A DNA stretch of 64,000 nt from Marinobacter szutsaonensis (GTDB taxonomy: Bacteria; Pseudomonadota; Gammaproteobacteria; Pseudomonadales; Oleiphilaceae): assembly GCF_039523335.1 (NCBI RefSeq), contig NZ_BAAAFC010000002.1, forward strand, positions 434,001 through 498,000, in the 5' to 3' direction. Position 1 is the stretch's first letter. Each line of letters starts with the position of its first letter. Below the pieces are notes generated by a model. The model was not told the origin of the DNA. It made no database searches and was given only the letters and a program-made list of their open reading frames with translations. Shown in pieces: positions 15,165 through 24,641 of the stretch. Both the position numbers and the translations under genes were made by a program.

Positions 15165-17390
15165 ATGTTGCGTAAATTGCACGGTCTGCCCGGTCTGTTT
15201 GCGGTGGTGTTTCTGGCGACACTGGCTGTTACCGGTTCAATCCTGGCCCTCGCGCCGGCGTTGGACCGAGCCGGTGCAGAGGTTCCGCCGGCCGGTGAGG
15301 TCAGCGTTGCCCAGCTGGCAGGACGGGTAGTGGCAAACTACCCGGGTACTGAACAGATTGTGCGTGACCTTTCCGGCCAGGTAGTCGTTTACTACAGCCG
15401 GGATGGCCAGGCCGGGGCCGATCTGGTCAACCCGGTGACTGGCGAGCGTCTGGGGGCTTACCAGCCATCCGCGTTCTTTATCTGGATCAGGGACCTGCAC
15501 CGCTCGTTCCTGCTGGATACACCAGGCCGGATGGTGGCCGGCATCTCGGCCGCATTGATGTTGTTTGTCTGCCTGTCGGGCATGGTTTTGCTGGCCCGCA
15601 GGAGTGGTGGCTGGAGAGCATTGACCCGGCCATTGGCTGGCACCGGCAGTAAACGGGTTCACGCCGAATTGGCCCGGTTGGCGGTTTTGGGGCTGTTGTT
15701 GTCGGCACTGACCGGCAGCTTCCTGTCGGCCCAGCGATTCGGCCTGCTACCCGAGGTCTCCGACCCCGGGCCAGGCTTCCCGGCCGAGGTTTCCGGCGGC
15801 CAACCGCGTCCGGTGGACCGGCTTCAGGCACTGTCAGAAGTTGATCTTAACGATCTCCGGGAGCTCGTGTTTCCCTATCCTGATGAGCCTCAGGACGTGT
15901 ACTCCCTGACCACCACTGGGGGCTCCGGATTCGTTGATCAGGCTACCGGCGAGCTGCTGCAGTTCCAGCCCCGGTCCACTGGCAGCGTGGTCCAGCAATG
16001 GATCATGAGGTTGCATACCGGAGAGGGCCTGTGGTGGTTGGGCCTGATACTCGGAGTGGCTGCGCTTGCCGTGCCGGTGCTGTCGGTGACTGGAGCTATC
16101 ATCTGGTGGCAGCGACGGCGGTCGTCGGTACAGACCCAGGACAATGCCCCTTCCGCCGAGGCCGATGTAATTGTTCTGGTAGGGTCAGAGGGTGGTGCTA
16201 CCTGGGGCTTTGCCCGGGCGTTGCAGGCCGGGCTGACCAAGGCGGGATTTCGGGTGCATTGCGCGGAGATGAACGCACTGGCGCATTCTTATCCAAGGGC
16301 CGCCATGATGTTCGTACTGACCTCCACCTACGGTGATGGTGATGCGCCAGCCTCTGCCCGGCAGTTTATGACCCGGATTCGCGACTTCAGGGCCGGAAGT
16401 GCGCTGAAATATGCCGTACTGGGGTTTGGTGACCGGCAGTTCCCGAATTTCTGCCGGTTTGCTCTGGAGGTAGATGAAGCGCTCGCCGGCAAGGAGCTGA
16501 GCCGGATACAGCCCGTTGAGCTGATTGACCGCTGCTCCGCTGCCCGGTTCAGCGAGTGGGGTGACCGGCTTGGCCTTGCCATCGGGACTCCGCTTTCCCT
16601 GAGCCATGACCCGGTCCCACCGCGCACCTTCCGGCTGGAGCTTGCGCAACGTGTGGATTACGGGCTCGCTGTGCAGGCGCCGACCAGCATCCTGCGTTTC
16701 CGGCTGGCAGACACGGGGCAGGGATGGCGGTCCCGGTTTTTCCGGTCTCGCCGCCATAGCCTGCCAGCGTTCGAGGCGGGCGACCTGCTTGGCATCCTGC
16801 CACCACAAGGGCAGGATGCGCGGTTTTACTCATTGGCTTCGTCGGCCAGTGACGGTGTGTTTGAGATCTGCGTTCGCAAACAGCCCGGTGGCCTTTGCTC
16901 CGGTTACCTGCATGGCCTGAAACCGGGTGACAGTGTTGAGGCCTTCATTCGACAGAATCCGGGGTTTCGCCCGGCCACTGGCACAGTGCCCGTCATTCTC
17001 ATTGGCGCCGGTGCGGGGATCGGCCCGCTGACCGGATTTATCCGGAAAAATACCGCCCGCAACCCCATGTACCTGTACTGGGGCGGGCGAAGTGCGAATT
17101 CGGACTTTCTCTATCAACCGGAACTGGGGCACTACCTGGAGGATCGTCGACTAACAGGGCTGAGTACCGCGTTCTCAAGATCCGATGAAAGGGCCTACGT
17201 GCAGGACAGGCTCCGGCAGGATGAGAGAGCCTTGCGCAAGTTGGTCGAAACCGGTGCCCAGATTCTCGTGTGTGGCGGCAGGGACATGGCTGCAGGGGTG
17301 AAACAGGTTTTCGAAGAGATTCTTCAACCCTTGAGGCTGGAGGTGGATGATTTGAGAGTACAGGGGCGTTATCTGGAGGATGTCTACTGA
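15165..17390 (+). CDS. PepSY-TM / flavodoxin / FNR fusion flavoreductase
   Basis: The 741-residue protein joins two halves. The first (about 1-310) is a PepSY-associated membrane domain with helices near 8-28, 125-145, 165-185 and 285-308. The second resembles the flavoprotein of sulfite reductase or cytochrome P450 reductase: a flavodoxin domain (about 325-465, TYGDGDAPASARQF), an FAD domain with RFYSLAS, and an NADPH domain with GAGAGIGPLTGF, YWGGRS and CGGRDMA, ending in an aromatic residue (LEDVY). This suggests electron flow from NADPH through FAD and FMN across the inner membrane to a periplasmic acceptor, possibly the DUF2271 protein. AGGAG precedes the ATG at 15165; a TTG one codon earlier is less likely. 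Confidence 0.88.
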   Translation: MLRKLHGLPGLFAVVFLATLAVTGSILALAPALDRAGAEVPPAGEVSVAQLAGRVVANYPGTEQIVRDLSGQVVVYYSRDGQAGADLVNPVTGERLGAYQPSAFFIWIRDLHRSFLLDTPGRMVAGISAALMLFVCLSGMVLLARRSGGWRALTRPLAGTGSKRVHAELARLAVLGLLLSALTGSFLSAQRFGLLPEVSDPGPGFPAEVSGGQPRPVDRLQALSEVDLNDLRELVFPYPDEPQDVYSLTTTGGSGFVDQATGELLQFQPRSTGSVVQQWIMRLHTGEGLWWLGLILGVAALAVPVLSVTGAIIWWQRRRSSVQTQDNAPSAEADVIVLVGSEGGATWGFARALQAGLTKAGFRVHCAEMNALAHSYPRAAMMFVLTSTYGDGDAPASARQFMTRIRDFRAGSALKYAVLGFGDRQFPNFCRFALEVDEALAGKELSRIQPVELIDRCSAARFSEWGDRLGLAIGTPLSLSHDPVPPRTFRLELAQRVDYGLAVQAPTSILRFRLADTGQGWRSRFFRSRRHSLPAFEAGDLLGILPPQGQDARFYSLASSASDGVFEICVRKQPGGLCSGYLHGLKPGDSVEAFIRQNPGFRPATGTVPVILIGAGAGIGPLTGFIRKNTARNPMYLYWGGRSANSDFLYQPELGHYLEDRRLTGLSTAFSRSDERAYVQDRLRQDERALRKLVETGAQILVCGGRDMAAGVKQVFEEILQPLRLEVDDLRVQGRYLEDVY

Positions 17391-17453
17391 ATCGGGTCTG
17401 GCCTTGATCCCGGCTCTCCATGAGCTATTCACGCACGATAATGGCGCTGAACA

Positions 17454-17484
17454 TTGACAATTTGTCATATCGTGACAAATTGTC
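17454..17484. promoter_or_regulatory. tandem TGACAA-TTGTCA palindromes overlapping a promoter
   Basis: GACAATTTGTCA (17456-17467) and TGACAAATTGTC (17473-17484) are perfect 12-bp inverted repeats with a 5-bp spacer. Each arm is also nearly self-palindromic around TGACAA/TTGTCA. TTGACA at 17454-17459 could be a -35 element. The layout is that of a repressor covering a promoter. It lies 120 bases upstream of the ferritin-like hydrolase gene. No regulator gene is adjacent, so the binding protein is unknown. Confidence 0.6.
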
Positions 17485-17604
17485 TCATTTATCCCGTCGT
17501 TGTCTTTCCGGCAGAATCCGGGGGAGGTTAAACTGGCTCTACCGGTTAGAAAGTAGACGAAGCTCAACGCGGTGATAACAATAACCTGACGACAGGAGGC
17601 CACC

Positions 17605-18438
17605 ATGTCAGTCAGCTCGACCCCGGAAGGGGTGTCTGTCGCACCCCGGCACATCCATTTCGATGTCAGCGAGGACCTGAAATCCTTCTGGCATGGCAAC
17701 GACGCCTTCCGCACCGCCTTTTTCAATGCGTTGTCGCTCCAGTTTCCCGATGGCGAGCAACAGTTCATCAATGCGGTGCGCCTGTATCGGGACCGGATTG
17801 ACGATCCCAAGCTCAAGCAGGAGATCCGGGGCTTTATCGGCCAGGAGGCCCTGCACAGCCGCGAGCACAAGAGCTACAACGAGGCACTGAAGGCCCGGGG
17901 CTATGACATTGACGCAATTGACCGGCGCTTCCTGACGCATATGGAGTGGGTCGGCAAGTTGCCCCCGAGCCGGCAGCTGGCGGGCACCTGTGGTGCCGAG
18001 CACTACACGGCGGTCCTGGCCAACGCGATCCTGAAGAATCCGGAGTGGATGGAAGGGGCCACGCCTGCCATGAAGCAGCTCTGGCGCTGGCATGCCATCG
18101 AGGAAACCGAGCACAAGTCCGTTGCATTCGATGTCTATCGGGCCTGCGTGGGGAATGAGCGGCTGCGCCGGACCGTATTCCTGTTCGTGACCTGGAATTT
18201 CTGCAAGTACACTTTCCTGAATACCTGCAGCCTGCTGCGCACCGACGGCAAGCTCTGGAGTGTCCGGACCTGGCTGGGCGGGCTGAATTTCCTTTGGGGC
18301 AAGCCCGGAGTCATCCGCCAGTGCCTGCCGGAGTTCCTGGCCTACCTGCGCAAGGACTTCCACCCCTGGCAACAGGACAACCGGCGGCTGCTGGCCGAGA
18401 ACCTGCGTGAGCTGGAAGGTCTGGATGCACCGAATTGA
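17605..18438 (+). CDS. COG3687-family predicted metal-dependent hydrolase (ferritin-like)
   Basis: The 277-residue protein belongs to the PF10118/COG3687 family, annotated as metal-dependent hydrolases without a defined substrate. Conserved acidic and histidine residues are arranged as in a di-iron helical bundle: Glu51, Glu81, His84, His88 (GQEALHSREHK), Glu132, His133, and His163, Glu166, Glu169, His170 (WHAIEETEHK). This makes a ferritin-like oxygen or metal chemistry plausible. AGGAGG lies just upstream of the ATG. The gene stands alone, with a strong operator-like palindrome upstream and degV 108 bases downstream. Confidence 0.82.
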   Translation: MSVSSTPEGVSVAPRHIHFDVSEDLKSFWHGNDAFRTAFFNALSLQFPDGEQQFINAVRLYRDRIDDPKLKQEIRGFIGQEALHSREHKSYNEALKARGYDIDAIDRRFLTHMEWVGKLPPSRQLAGTCGAEHYTAVLANAILKNPEWMEGATPAMKQLWRWHAIEETEHKSVAFDVYRACVGNERLRRTVFLFVTWNFCKYTFLNTCSLLRTDGKLWSVRTWLGGLNFLWGKPGVIRQCLPEFLAYLRKDFHPWQQDNRRLLAENLRELEGLDAPN

Positions 18439-18546
18439 GCGGGTGCTGAAATTCCGCCCCGCTTATGTAAAACTTGGCGACTCAAAATAACGATAAAATA
18501 AAGGGCGTCCCCGTCGAGGAATCGTCCGCAGCTGGAGAGTCTCACC

Positions 18547-19497
18547 ATGCGAGTAGGTTTGATCGTCGATTCCGCGTGTGATCTGCCCTATGAGTTCAGT
18601 CGCAAGCACGACCTCTTTATCCTCCCCGTGACCGCTGTCATCGACGGCCAGACCTACATCGACGAACACGACCCGGTACGCACCCAGGAGTTTTACCAGA
18701 GCGGACTGCTGCAGAAGGGCCACCATGCCGAGACCCAGGCCTTCACCGAAGAACAGATCCATGACCTGTTCATGGAGAAAATCGTCACTCAATTCGACGT
18801 CGCCATCTGTGAAACCGTCACCCGCAGCCGCAGCCTGATCTTCGAGAACGCCACCAAGGCAATGAACAGCGTGCTGGCCAACTACGACAAGGCTCGGGCG
18901 GCCGCCGGCCGGGACGGCAAGTTCTCCATGCGGGTGATCGACAGCAAACAGATTTTTGCCGGCCAGGGGCTGCTTGCCGCTCATACCCTGAGATTGATCG
19001 GTCAGAAACTGCCCAAGAACGCCCTGCGCCATGAGGTGGAGTCTTTCACCGACAAGATCTACACCTGCGTCATCCCCAGGGATCTGCACTACATCCGCGA
19101 GCGCGCCCGTCGCCGCGGCGACAAAAGCATTTCTGCCCTTGTTGCTTTCCTGGGCAAGGCACTCAACATCACGCCGGTGATTTTCGGGCAGGGCGCCGAG
19201 GGCCAACCGGTGGCGAAAACCCGGAACTTTGACGTGGCCGTGGAGAAGGTCATGAACTACGCGGCGGCGCGGGTCGATGCTGGTCTGCTGACGCCTTACG
19301 TCAGCCTCTCCTGCGGGCTGACCTGGACCGAAATTGAAGACCTGCCCGGCCTGAACCGGTTGCGGGATGCCTGTGAGCGCAACGGCGTGGAGTTGCTGCT
19401 GTCCCAGATGGGGATCACCAGCAGTATCTACGTCGGTCCGGGCAGCCTGTGTCTCGCCCTGGCGGCAGACCCCCATACCTTCAACGATTTCCAGTAA
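18547..19497 (+). CDS. DegV family fatty-acid-binding protein
   Basis: The 316-residue protein begins with the DegV block VGLIVDSACDLP and continues with the family core (VAICETVTRSRSLIFENATKA, DLHYIRERARRRG, ITPVIFGQGAEG). DegV/FakB proteins bind a single fatty acid and, in Gram-positives, present it to the kinase FakA. Many proteobacterial members have no FakA partner, and none is seen here. It is somewhat longer than the usual 280-290 residues. GGAG lies 10 bases before the ATG. A terminator-like hairpin follows. Confidence 0.88.
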   Translation: MRVGLIVDSACDLPYEFSRKHDLFILPVTAVIDGQTYIDEHDPVRTQEFYQSGLLQKGHHAETQAFTEEQIHDLFMEKIVTQFDVAICETVTRSRSLIFENATKAMNSVLANYDKARAAAGRDGKFSMRVIDSKQIFAGQGLLAAHTLRLIGQKLPKNALRHEVESFTDKIYTCVIPRDLHYIRERARRRGDKSISALVAFLGKALNITPVIFGQGAEGQPVAKTRNFDVAVEKVMNYAAARVDAGLLTPYVSLSCGLTWTEIEDLPGLNRLRDACERNGVELLLSQMGITSSIYVGPGSLCLALAADPHTFNDFQ

Positions 19498-19569
19498 CTG
19501 CGGGCACGGTTCTGTCGATGCTTCCTCAGCTGCTTGGCCTGTCCGCATCCGTGATTCCGTAGTTTGGGC

Positions 19570-19616
19570 AAACCCCCGGAGGCTCGCTTCGTGTTAGCCT
19601 CGGGGTTGCTGTTTTC
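19570..19616 (+). terminator. imperfect terminator-like hairpin after degV
   Basis: AACCCC...AGGCT near 19570-19584 pairs with AGCCT...GGGGTT near 19595-19607, with a small internal bulge. GCTGTTTT follows. It could end degV transcription, but the U-tract is interrupted. Confidence 0.5.
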
Positions 19617-19641
19617 ATCGCCCACAAGGATTGAACCTATC

Positions 19642-20676
19642 ATGACCAAGTCCGCTGGCACTCTGGCCGAAAGGCTGTACGAAGAGCATGTCCGCCATGA
19701 GATGGCTGCCCTGAAGGGGGCCAAACTGAAGAAATTCCTCGAGCGGGAGCTGGACGAGCTGCTGGACCATGCCGGACGGATCACCCTGAACCGGGTAGCC
19801 AGCATTGATCAGGTGATGGGCGTGATCGAGCGCGTCGTCGTCGACATGGAACTGGATGCAGGCATCCCCGAGCTGGCGGCCGAGATGGCGACGGAGGTCA
19901 TGAACTCGCCGGTCCAGGCCGAAACCACGCTGGGGGAAATCATCTCCCGGGAGCAGGCCACCGGATTCCTGGAGGAGGCTCTTGAGCTGCGCCAGCAGCG
20001 GGAACGGGTCATCAGCGAGATCATGGCCCATCCTGTCTACCAGGAACTGGTGTCCAATGTGGTCTATCACGGGCTGGTCAACTACCTGTACGAAGACAAC
20101 CTGATTGCCCGCTCCGTGCCCGGGGTGGGCTCCATGATGAAGTTTGGCAAGAAGGTGGCCAACCGGGCGGTGCCTGGCCTGGACGAGACCTTTGAACGGC
20201 GCATCAAGGCCTGGCTCGCGGACAGCCTGCCCGGCCTGATCGCCCGCAGCGAGGCGTTCTTGCATCGGGCGCTCAGTGATGACGAACTGCGGGATAGCGT
20301 GATGGCCGCCTGGGTGGCGGTAGAAGACAAGACCATCGCCGAACTCCGTGAAGGGCTGGGGGATGTCGAGTTGCAGGAGTTCGTGGTCCTTGGCTATGAA
20401 TTCTGGTTGCAGTTCCGCAAGACCGGGTACTTTGAAGGCTGTGCCCGGGCCGTGGTGGAGCACCTGTTTGCGAAATATGGCGACCGGCCGGTGACAGACC
20501 TGCTGAATGATGTGGGGGTGACCCGCGAGGTGATTCGCACCGAAATTGAGGCCTACGGGATTCCGGTTATGGACGTCCTGCGGGAAGAGGGCTATCTTGA
20601 GGCCCTTGTCCGGCGCAGACTTTCCTCGTTCTATCGTTCTGCGGCGGCGAAGAAACTGCTGGCCGGGGAGGAGTAG
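19642..20676 (+). CDS. uncharacterised helical protein
   Basis: The 344-residue protein is one I cannot assign. It appears all-helical and rich in charged residues, with no signal peptide. The only mildly hydrophobic stretch is around ARSVPGVGSMMKFGKKVANRAVPG (about 160-182), which is too short for a firm membrane call. I start it at the ATG at 19642, preceded by AAGGA. An upstream in-frame ATG at 19564 overlaps the hairpin following degV and has no ribosome site. The lysE-type gene starts 29 bases downstream and may be cotranscribed. Confidence 0.7.
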   Translation: MTKSAGTLAERLYEEHVRHEMAALKGAKLKKFLERELDELLDHAGRITLNRVASIDQVMGVIERVVVDMELDAGIPELAAEMATEVMNSPVQAETTLGEIISREQATGFLEEALELRQQRERVISEIMAHPVYQELVSNVVYHGLVNYLYEDNLIARSVPGVGSMMKFGKKVANRAVPGLDETFERRIKAWLADSLPGLIARSEAFLHRALSDDELRDSVMAAWVAVEDKTIAELREGLGDVELQEFVVLGYEFWLQFRKTGYFEGCARAVVEHLFAKYGDRPVTDLLNDVGVTREVIRTEIEAYGIPVMDVLREEGYLEALVRRRLSSFYRSAAAKKLLAGEE

Positions 20677-20704
20677 CGACAAGCCCCGGTAAATTGGGGG
20701 TAGC

Positions 20705-21334
20705 GTGTTTCCTGACCTGATCTGGACCTATCTGATTGCTATAACCTTGCTGACCATCACGCCGGGCGTGGACACCTTGCTGGTGTTGCGCAATACCGGG
20801 CGGGGTGGCCTGAAAGACGGTTGTGTCACCAGCGTGGGTATCTGTAGCGGGCTGTTCATCCACGCCACACTCTCCGCGCTGGGTATCTCCATTCTTCTGG
20901 TCGAGACGGCGTGGGCTTTCAACGCGCTGAAGTGGCTCGGTGCCCTGTACCTGGTGTGGCTTGGCATCGGTTCGCTACGCCAGGCCTTCCGGGGCAGGGT
21001 GGAAACCGCTCCGGTCCAGGTCCGGGAGGCGCGGGGTGCCAGTATGCGCGTCTCGTTGCGGGAAGGGTTGCTCTCGAACGTCCTGAACCCCAAGACCGCG
21101 TTGTTCTATATGGCGTTGCTTCCCCAGTTCGTGGATCCGGCGGGTAACGCCTTCCAGCAGTCGCTGGTCTTGGCTGCCCTGCATTTCGTCCTGGCCATGG
21201 TGTGGCAATGCGGGCTGGCCTGGATTGTGGCCACCTTTCGTCATCTCCGCGCCAGTGCGCGGCTGAGCCGGGCACTCAATACCCTCACTGGCGGGTTTTT
21301 CGTGGCCATGGGCGCAAAGCTCGCAACCACCTGA
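20705..21334 (+). CDS. LysE/RhtB family amino-acid exporter
   Basis: The 209-residue inner membrane protein has about six helices and the RhtB signature: TPGVDTLLVLRNTGRGGLKDG near the N-terminus and LREGLLSNVLNPKTALFYMALLPQFV in the middle. Family members export amino acids or related small molecules; the substrate here is unknown. The start is a GTG at 20705 preceded by a GGGGG stretch. It ends just before a bidirectional terminator shared with fdxA. Confidence 0.88.
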   Translation: MFPDLIWTYLIAITLLTITPGVDTLLVLRNTGRGGLKDGCVTSVGICSGLFIHATLSALGISILLVETAWAFNALKWLGALYLVWLGIGSLRQAFRGRVETAPVQVREARGASMRVSLREGLLSNVLNPKTALFYMALLPQFVDPAGNAFQQSLVLAALHFVLAMVWQCGLAWIVATFRHLRASARLSRALNTLTGGFFVAMGAKLATT

Positions 21335-21355
21335 GCAGGGCGTGAGCGAGCGGCC

Positions 21356-21387
21356 AAAAAAAAGGGAAGCCTCGGCTTCCCTTTTTT
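21356..21387. terminator. bidirectional intrinsic terminator between lysE-type gene and fdxA
   Basis: Eight As (21356-21363), a GGGAAGCC/GGCTTCCC stem (21364-21381) and six Ts (21382-21387) give a U-tract on either strand. It serves the convergent exporter and ferredoxin genes. Confidence 0.9.
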
Positions 21388-21404
21388 CGATCCGTAACCG
21401 GAAC

Positions 21405-21728
21405 TCAGCGCTCCAGATACTGCAGTTTGTCGGGCTTGCCGTCCCATTCCTCAGCGTCCGGCAGAGGATCTTTCTTCTCGGTGATGTTCGGCCACTTGGC
21501 GGCCAGCTCGGCGTTGATTTCCACGAACTGGACCTGATCCGCCGGAAGCTCGTCCTCGGAAAAGATCGCTTCGGCCGGGCACTCGGGCTCACACAGTGCG
21601 CAGTCGATGCACTCGTCCGGATCGATCACCAGAAAGTTCGGGCCTTCATAGAAGCAGTCCACGGGGCAGACTTCCACGCAGTCCGTGTATTTGCACTTGA
21701 TGCAGTTATCAGTAACGATAAAAGCCAT
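21405..21728 (-). CDS. fdxA: 7Fe ferredoxin FdxA
   Basis: The 107-residue protein matches the Azotobacter ferredoxin I type. The N-terminal cluster ligands include Cys9, Cys17, Cys21 and Cys25 ([17 protein letters not shown]). The second [4Fe-4S] set is [12 protein letters not shown] with Cys40, Cys43, Cys46 and Cys50. It carries one [3Fe-4S] and one [4Fe-4S] cluster and transfers electrons in the cytoplasm. It has its own likely promoter (21811-21839), giving a leader of about 75 nt. That leader contains a 13-nt stretch complementary to the Fur-box small RNA predicted at 42292-42379. This suggests the ferredoxin is turned down when iron is short. Confidence 0.95.
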   Translation of the reverse strand: MAFIVTDNCIKCKYTDCVEVCPVDCFYEGPNFLVIDPDECIDCALCEPECPAEAIFSEDELPADQVQFVEINAELAAKWPNITEKKDPLPDAEEWDGKPDKLQYLER

Positions 21729-21757
21729 AGTCAGATCCCTGGTCGTAGAGTGTTCAG

Positions 21758-21770
21758 TCTCATCAGGAGC
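21758..21770 (-). promoter_or_regulatory. putative sRNA pairing site in the fdxA leader
   Basis: The fdxA mRNA reads GCUCCUGAUGAGA here, 30-42 nt upstream of its AUG. This is perfectly complementary to nucleotides 33-45 of the predicted small RNA at 42292-42379. The match stops at both ends, so it is not part of a longer repeat. Confidence 0.5.
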
Positions 21771-21810
21771 CGGATAGTGCGAGCCCCTACCTTATAATTT
21801 AGTGCGCGAT

Positions 21811-21839
21811 ATTGTAGGGAGCGGTCCCTGAAGGGGCAA
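21811..21839 (-). promoter_or_regulatory. predicted sigma-70 promoter of fdxA
   Basis: On the minus strand, TTGCCC (21834-21839) and TACAAT (21811-21816) are separated by 17 bp. Transcription would start near 21804, leaving a leader of about 75 nt before the ATG at 21728. Confidence 0.5.
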
Positions 21840-21892
21840 GCCTTCGCCTGCTATATCCTTATTACATAGGTCATTTCCGCGCAATTTTCCTG

Positions 21893-24535
21893 TCATTTAT
21901 TGATTAAATCCCGCAGCTCGTAAAGCCGGTTCAGGGCCTCTCGCGGTGTCAGGTCATCGAGGTCCAGCTTCTTGAGTGCTTCTTCCACGGCGCTGGGCTC
22001 GAGGCTGGCAAACATATCCCCCTGGAGAACCGGTTCGCTCACCGTCTGCCTGGCGCCGGCCTGGCTCCCGGAATGGCCGGACTCGGGCTGCTCCGGTACC
22101 TGGTCAGTCACCGGGGCACTGGGTGTTGCGCTGCCCTCGAGATGGGTCAGCTGCGCCTTGGCATTGCGAATGACATCCTGGGGCACACCCGCCAGTTGGG
22201 CGACCTGCAGGCCGTAGCTCTGGCTGGCGGGGCCATCGTGAACGTTGTGCAGGAACACGATACTGTCGTCGTGCTCGGTCGCCGTCAGATGCACGTTGAC
22301 CGCGTGCTCCAGATCATCGGCCAGCTGGGTCAGTTCGAAGTAGTGGGTTGCGAACAGGGTATAGCAGCGGATGTTCTTCGCCAGATGCTCTGCGGTGGCC
22401 CAGGCCAGGGAGAGGCCGTCAAAGGTGCTGGTGCCCCGGCCCACTTCGTCCATCAGCACCAGGCTGTGCTCGGTGGCGTTGTGCAGGATGTTGGCGGTTT
22501 CGGTCATCTCCACCATGAAAGTAGAGCGGCCACCGGCAATGTCATCGGAGGAGCCCATGCGGGTGAAAATGCGATCCACCGGTCCGAGCACCGCCCGGTT
22601 GGCGGGTACGAAGCTGCCGGTGTAGGCGAGCAGGGCAATCAGGGCTGCCTGGCGCATGTAGGTGGACTTACCGCCCATGTTCGGGCCGGTAATGACCAGC
22701 ATGCGGCGCCTGGTGTCCATCAGCAGGTCGTTGGGCACAAACGGCTCGTCAAGGAGCTGTTCGACCACCGGGTGCCGGCCTTCCTCGATGTCGAACCCCG
22801 GCTGGTCGGTGAATTCCGGCGCGGCAAAACGCAGGGAGGTTGCCCGTTCGGCAAAATTGCTCAGCACATCCAGCTCAGACAGGGCCTGGGCGGCATCCTG
22901 CAGGGGTGCTAGTTGCTCGGCGACGCTTTCGAGCACCTCATCGTAGAGCGCCTTTTCCCGGGCCAGTGCCCGGCTCTTGGCACTCAGGGCCTTATCCTCG
23001 AATTCCTTCAGTTCAGGGGTGATGAAACGCTCGGCGTTTTTCAGGGTCTGCCGGCGGATGTAATCTGCCGGGGCCTGGTCCGATTGCGCCCGGCTGATCT
23101 CGATGTAGTAACCATGCACCCGGTTGTAACCCACCTTCAGGGTGCTGATGCCGGTGCGTTCCTTCTCCCGGGTCTCCACATCCAGCAGGTACTGGCCTGC
23201 GTTCTCGCTGATGTTGCGAAGCTCATCCAGCTCCTCATCAAAGCCCTCCCGGATGACGCCGCCATCGCGGATCACCACCGGCGGGTTGTCGATGACGGCC
23301 CGTTCCAGCAGGTCGGCCAGCTCCGGATACTCACCGATGGTGGTGGCCAGCTTGACCACGTGGTGGGAATTCACCGGTTTCAGGGCGTTCTGGAGGTCCG
23401 GCAGGGTCTGGAAAGCATCCCGGAGCCTGGCCAGGTCCCTCGGGCGTGCCGATCGCAGTGCCACCCGGGCCAGAACCCGTTCAATGTCGCCCACCTGTTT
23501 GAGCAGGTCATGCACCGGTTCGTAATGGAATCCGTCCAGCAGTGCGGAAACCGCCTGTTGGCGCTGGCGGACGACGTCCACGTCCCGCAGCGGGCGGTTC
23601 AGCCAGCGGCGCAGTTCGCGGCCGCCCATGGCGGTGGCGGTGCGGTCCATGACCCAGGCCAGGGTATGCTGGTGGCCGCCCATGAGGTTGGTGTCGATTT
23701 CCAGGTTGCGGCGGCTGGTGGCATCGAGGATCACCGCCTCTTCCCGGCGCTCCCGGGTCAGCTTGCGGATATGGGGCAGGGCGGTGCGTTGGGTTTCCTT
23801 CGCGTACTGCAACAGGCAGCCGGCGGCGCAGATGGCCAGGTGCAGGTCTTCGCAGCCGAAACCGGTGAGGTCGCGCACCTGTAGCTGCTGGGTAATCACC
23901 CGGTGGGCGGTGTCGCCCTCGAACAGCCAGGGGCCCTGGCGACGGATGCCGGTGAACCCTTCGAGGATCTCGCCGTAGGGAAAGTCCTCGCTGATCAGGA
24001 TTTCCGCCGGGCGCAGGCGCTGCAGTTCGCCCTGGAGTGCCTCCAGCCCGTCCAGTTCCGAGACCGCAAAACGCCCGCTGGAAATATCCAGGGAAGCAAA
24101 TCCGAACTGTTCCCGGTGGCTGTAGATGGCTGCCAGCAGGTTATCGCGCCGGTCCTCGAGAAAGGCATCGTCACTCAGGGTGCCGGGTGTGACGATCCGC
24201 ACCACCTGCCGCTCCACCGGTCCCTTGCTGGTCGCCGGGTCGCCAATCTGTTCGCAAATGGCGATGGATTGACCCGCCCGGACCAGACGGGCAATGTAAC
24301 TCTCGGCGGAATGATACGGCACACCGGCCATGGGAATCGGGTTGCCACCGGATTGGCCGCGGGCGGTCAGGGTTATGTCCAGGAATTCTGCGGCCTTTCG
24401 GGCGTCTTCGTAGAACAGCTCGTAGAAATCCCCCATGCGGTAGAACACCAGCTCATTGGGATGCTCGCCCTTGATTTTCAGGTACTGCTGCATCATCGGG
24501 GTGTGCTTGGAGAGATCGGTCTGGGCTACTGACAT
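21893..24535 (-). CDS. mutS: DNA mismatch repair protein MutS
   Basis: The 880-residue protein is full length. It has the mismatch-reading Phe-x-Glu motif (Phe37, Glu39 in GDFYELF), the connector and lever domains, the Walker A motif GPNMGGKST (617-625), [16 protein letters not shown] and a C-terminal helix-turn-helix region. A low-complexity linker (about 800-845) precedes the C-terminal tetramer segment. MutS binds mispaired bases and recruits MutL. The start is set by the family N-terminus ([10 protein letters not shown]); the ribosome site is weak. It is divergent from pncC and recA. fdxA lies downstream with its own promoter. Confidence 0.97.
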   Translation of the reverse strand: MSVAQTDLSKHTPMMQQYLKIKGEHPNELVFYRMGDFYELFYEDARKAAEFLDITLTARGQSGGNPIPMAGVPYHSAESYIARLVRAGQSIAICEQIGDPATSKGPVERQVVRIVTPGTLSDDAFLEDRRDNLLAAIYSHREQFGFASLDISSGRFAVSELDGLEALQGELQRLRPAEILISEDFPYGEILEGFTGIRRQGPWLFEGDTAHRVITQQLQVRDLTGFGCEDLHLAICAAGCLLQYAKETQRTALPHIRKLTRERREEAVILDATSRRNLEIDTNLMGGHQHTLAWVMDRTATAMGGRELRRWLNRPLRDVDVVRQRQQAVSALLDGFHYEPVHDLLKQVGDIERVLARVALRSARPRDLARLRDAFQTLPDLQNALKPVNSHHVVKLATTIGEYPELADLLERAVIDNPPVVIRDGGVIREGFDEELDELRNISENAGQYLLDVETREKERTGISTLKVGYNRVHGYYIEISRAQSDQAPADYIRRQTLKNAERFITPELKEFEDKALSAKSRALAREKALYDEVLESVAEQLAPLQDAAQALSELDVLSNFAERATSLRFAAPEFTDQPGFDIEEGRHPVVEQLLDEPFVPNDLLMDTRRRMLVITGPNMGGKSTYMRQAALIALLAYTGSFVPANRAVLGPVDRIFTRMGSSDDIAGGRSTFMVEMTETANILHNATEHSLVLMDEVGRGTSTFDGLSLAWATAEHLAKNIRCYTLFATHYFELTQLADDLEHAVNVHLTATEHDDSIVFLHNVHDGPASQSYGLQVAQLAGVPQDVIRNAKAQLTHLEGSATPSAPVTDQVPEQPESGHSGSQAGARQTVSEPVLQGDMFASLEPSAVEEALKKLDLDDLTPREALNRLYELRDLINK

Positions 24536-24641
24536 GGATGGGTCCGGTTGCCTTGCTTTTGGATGAAGCCGTGAATTGTAAGAAAATAACGGCGGCGATG
24601 AAATGAAGGGTTTGTATCCCCATTGCAGGAAGGAGTGGATG

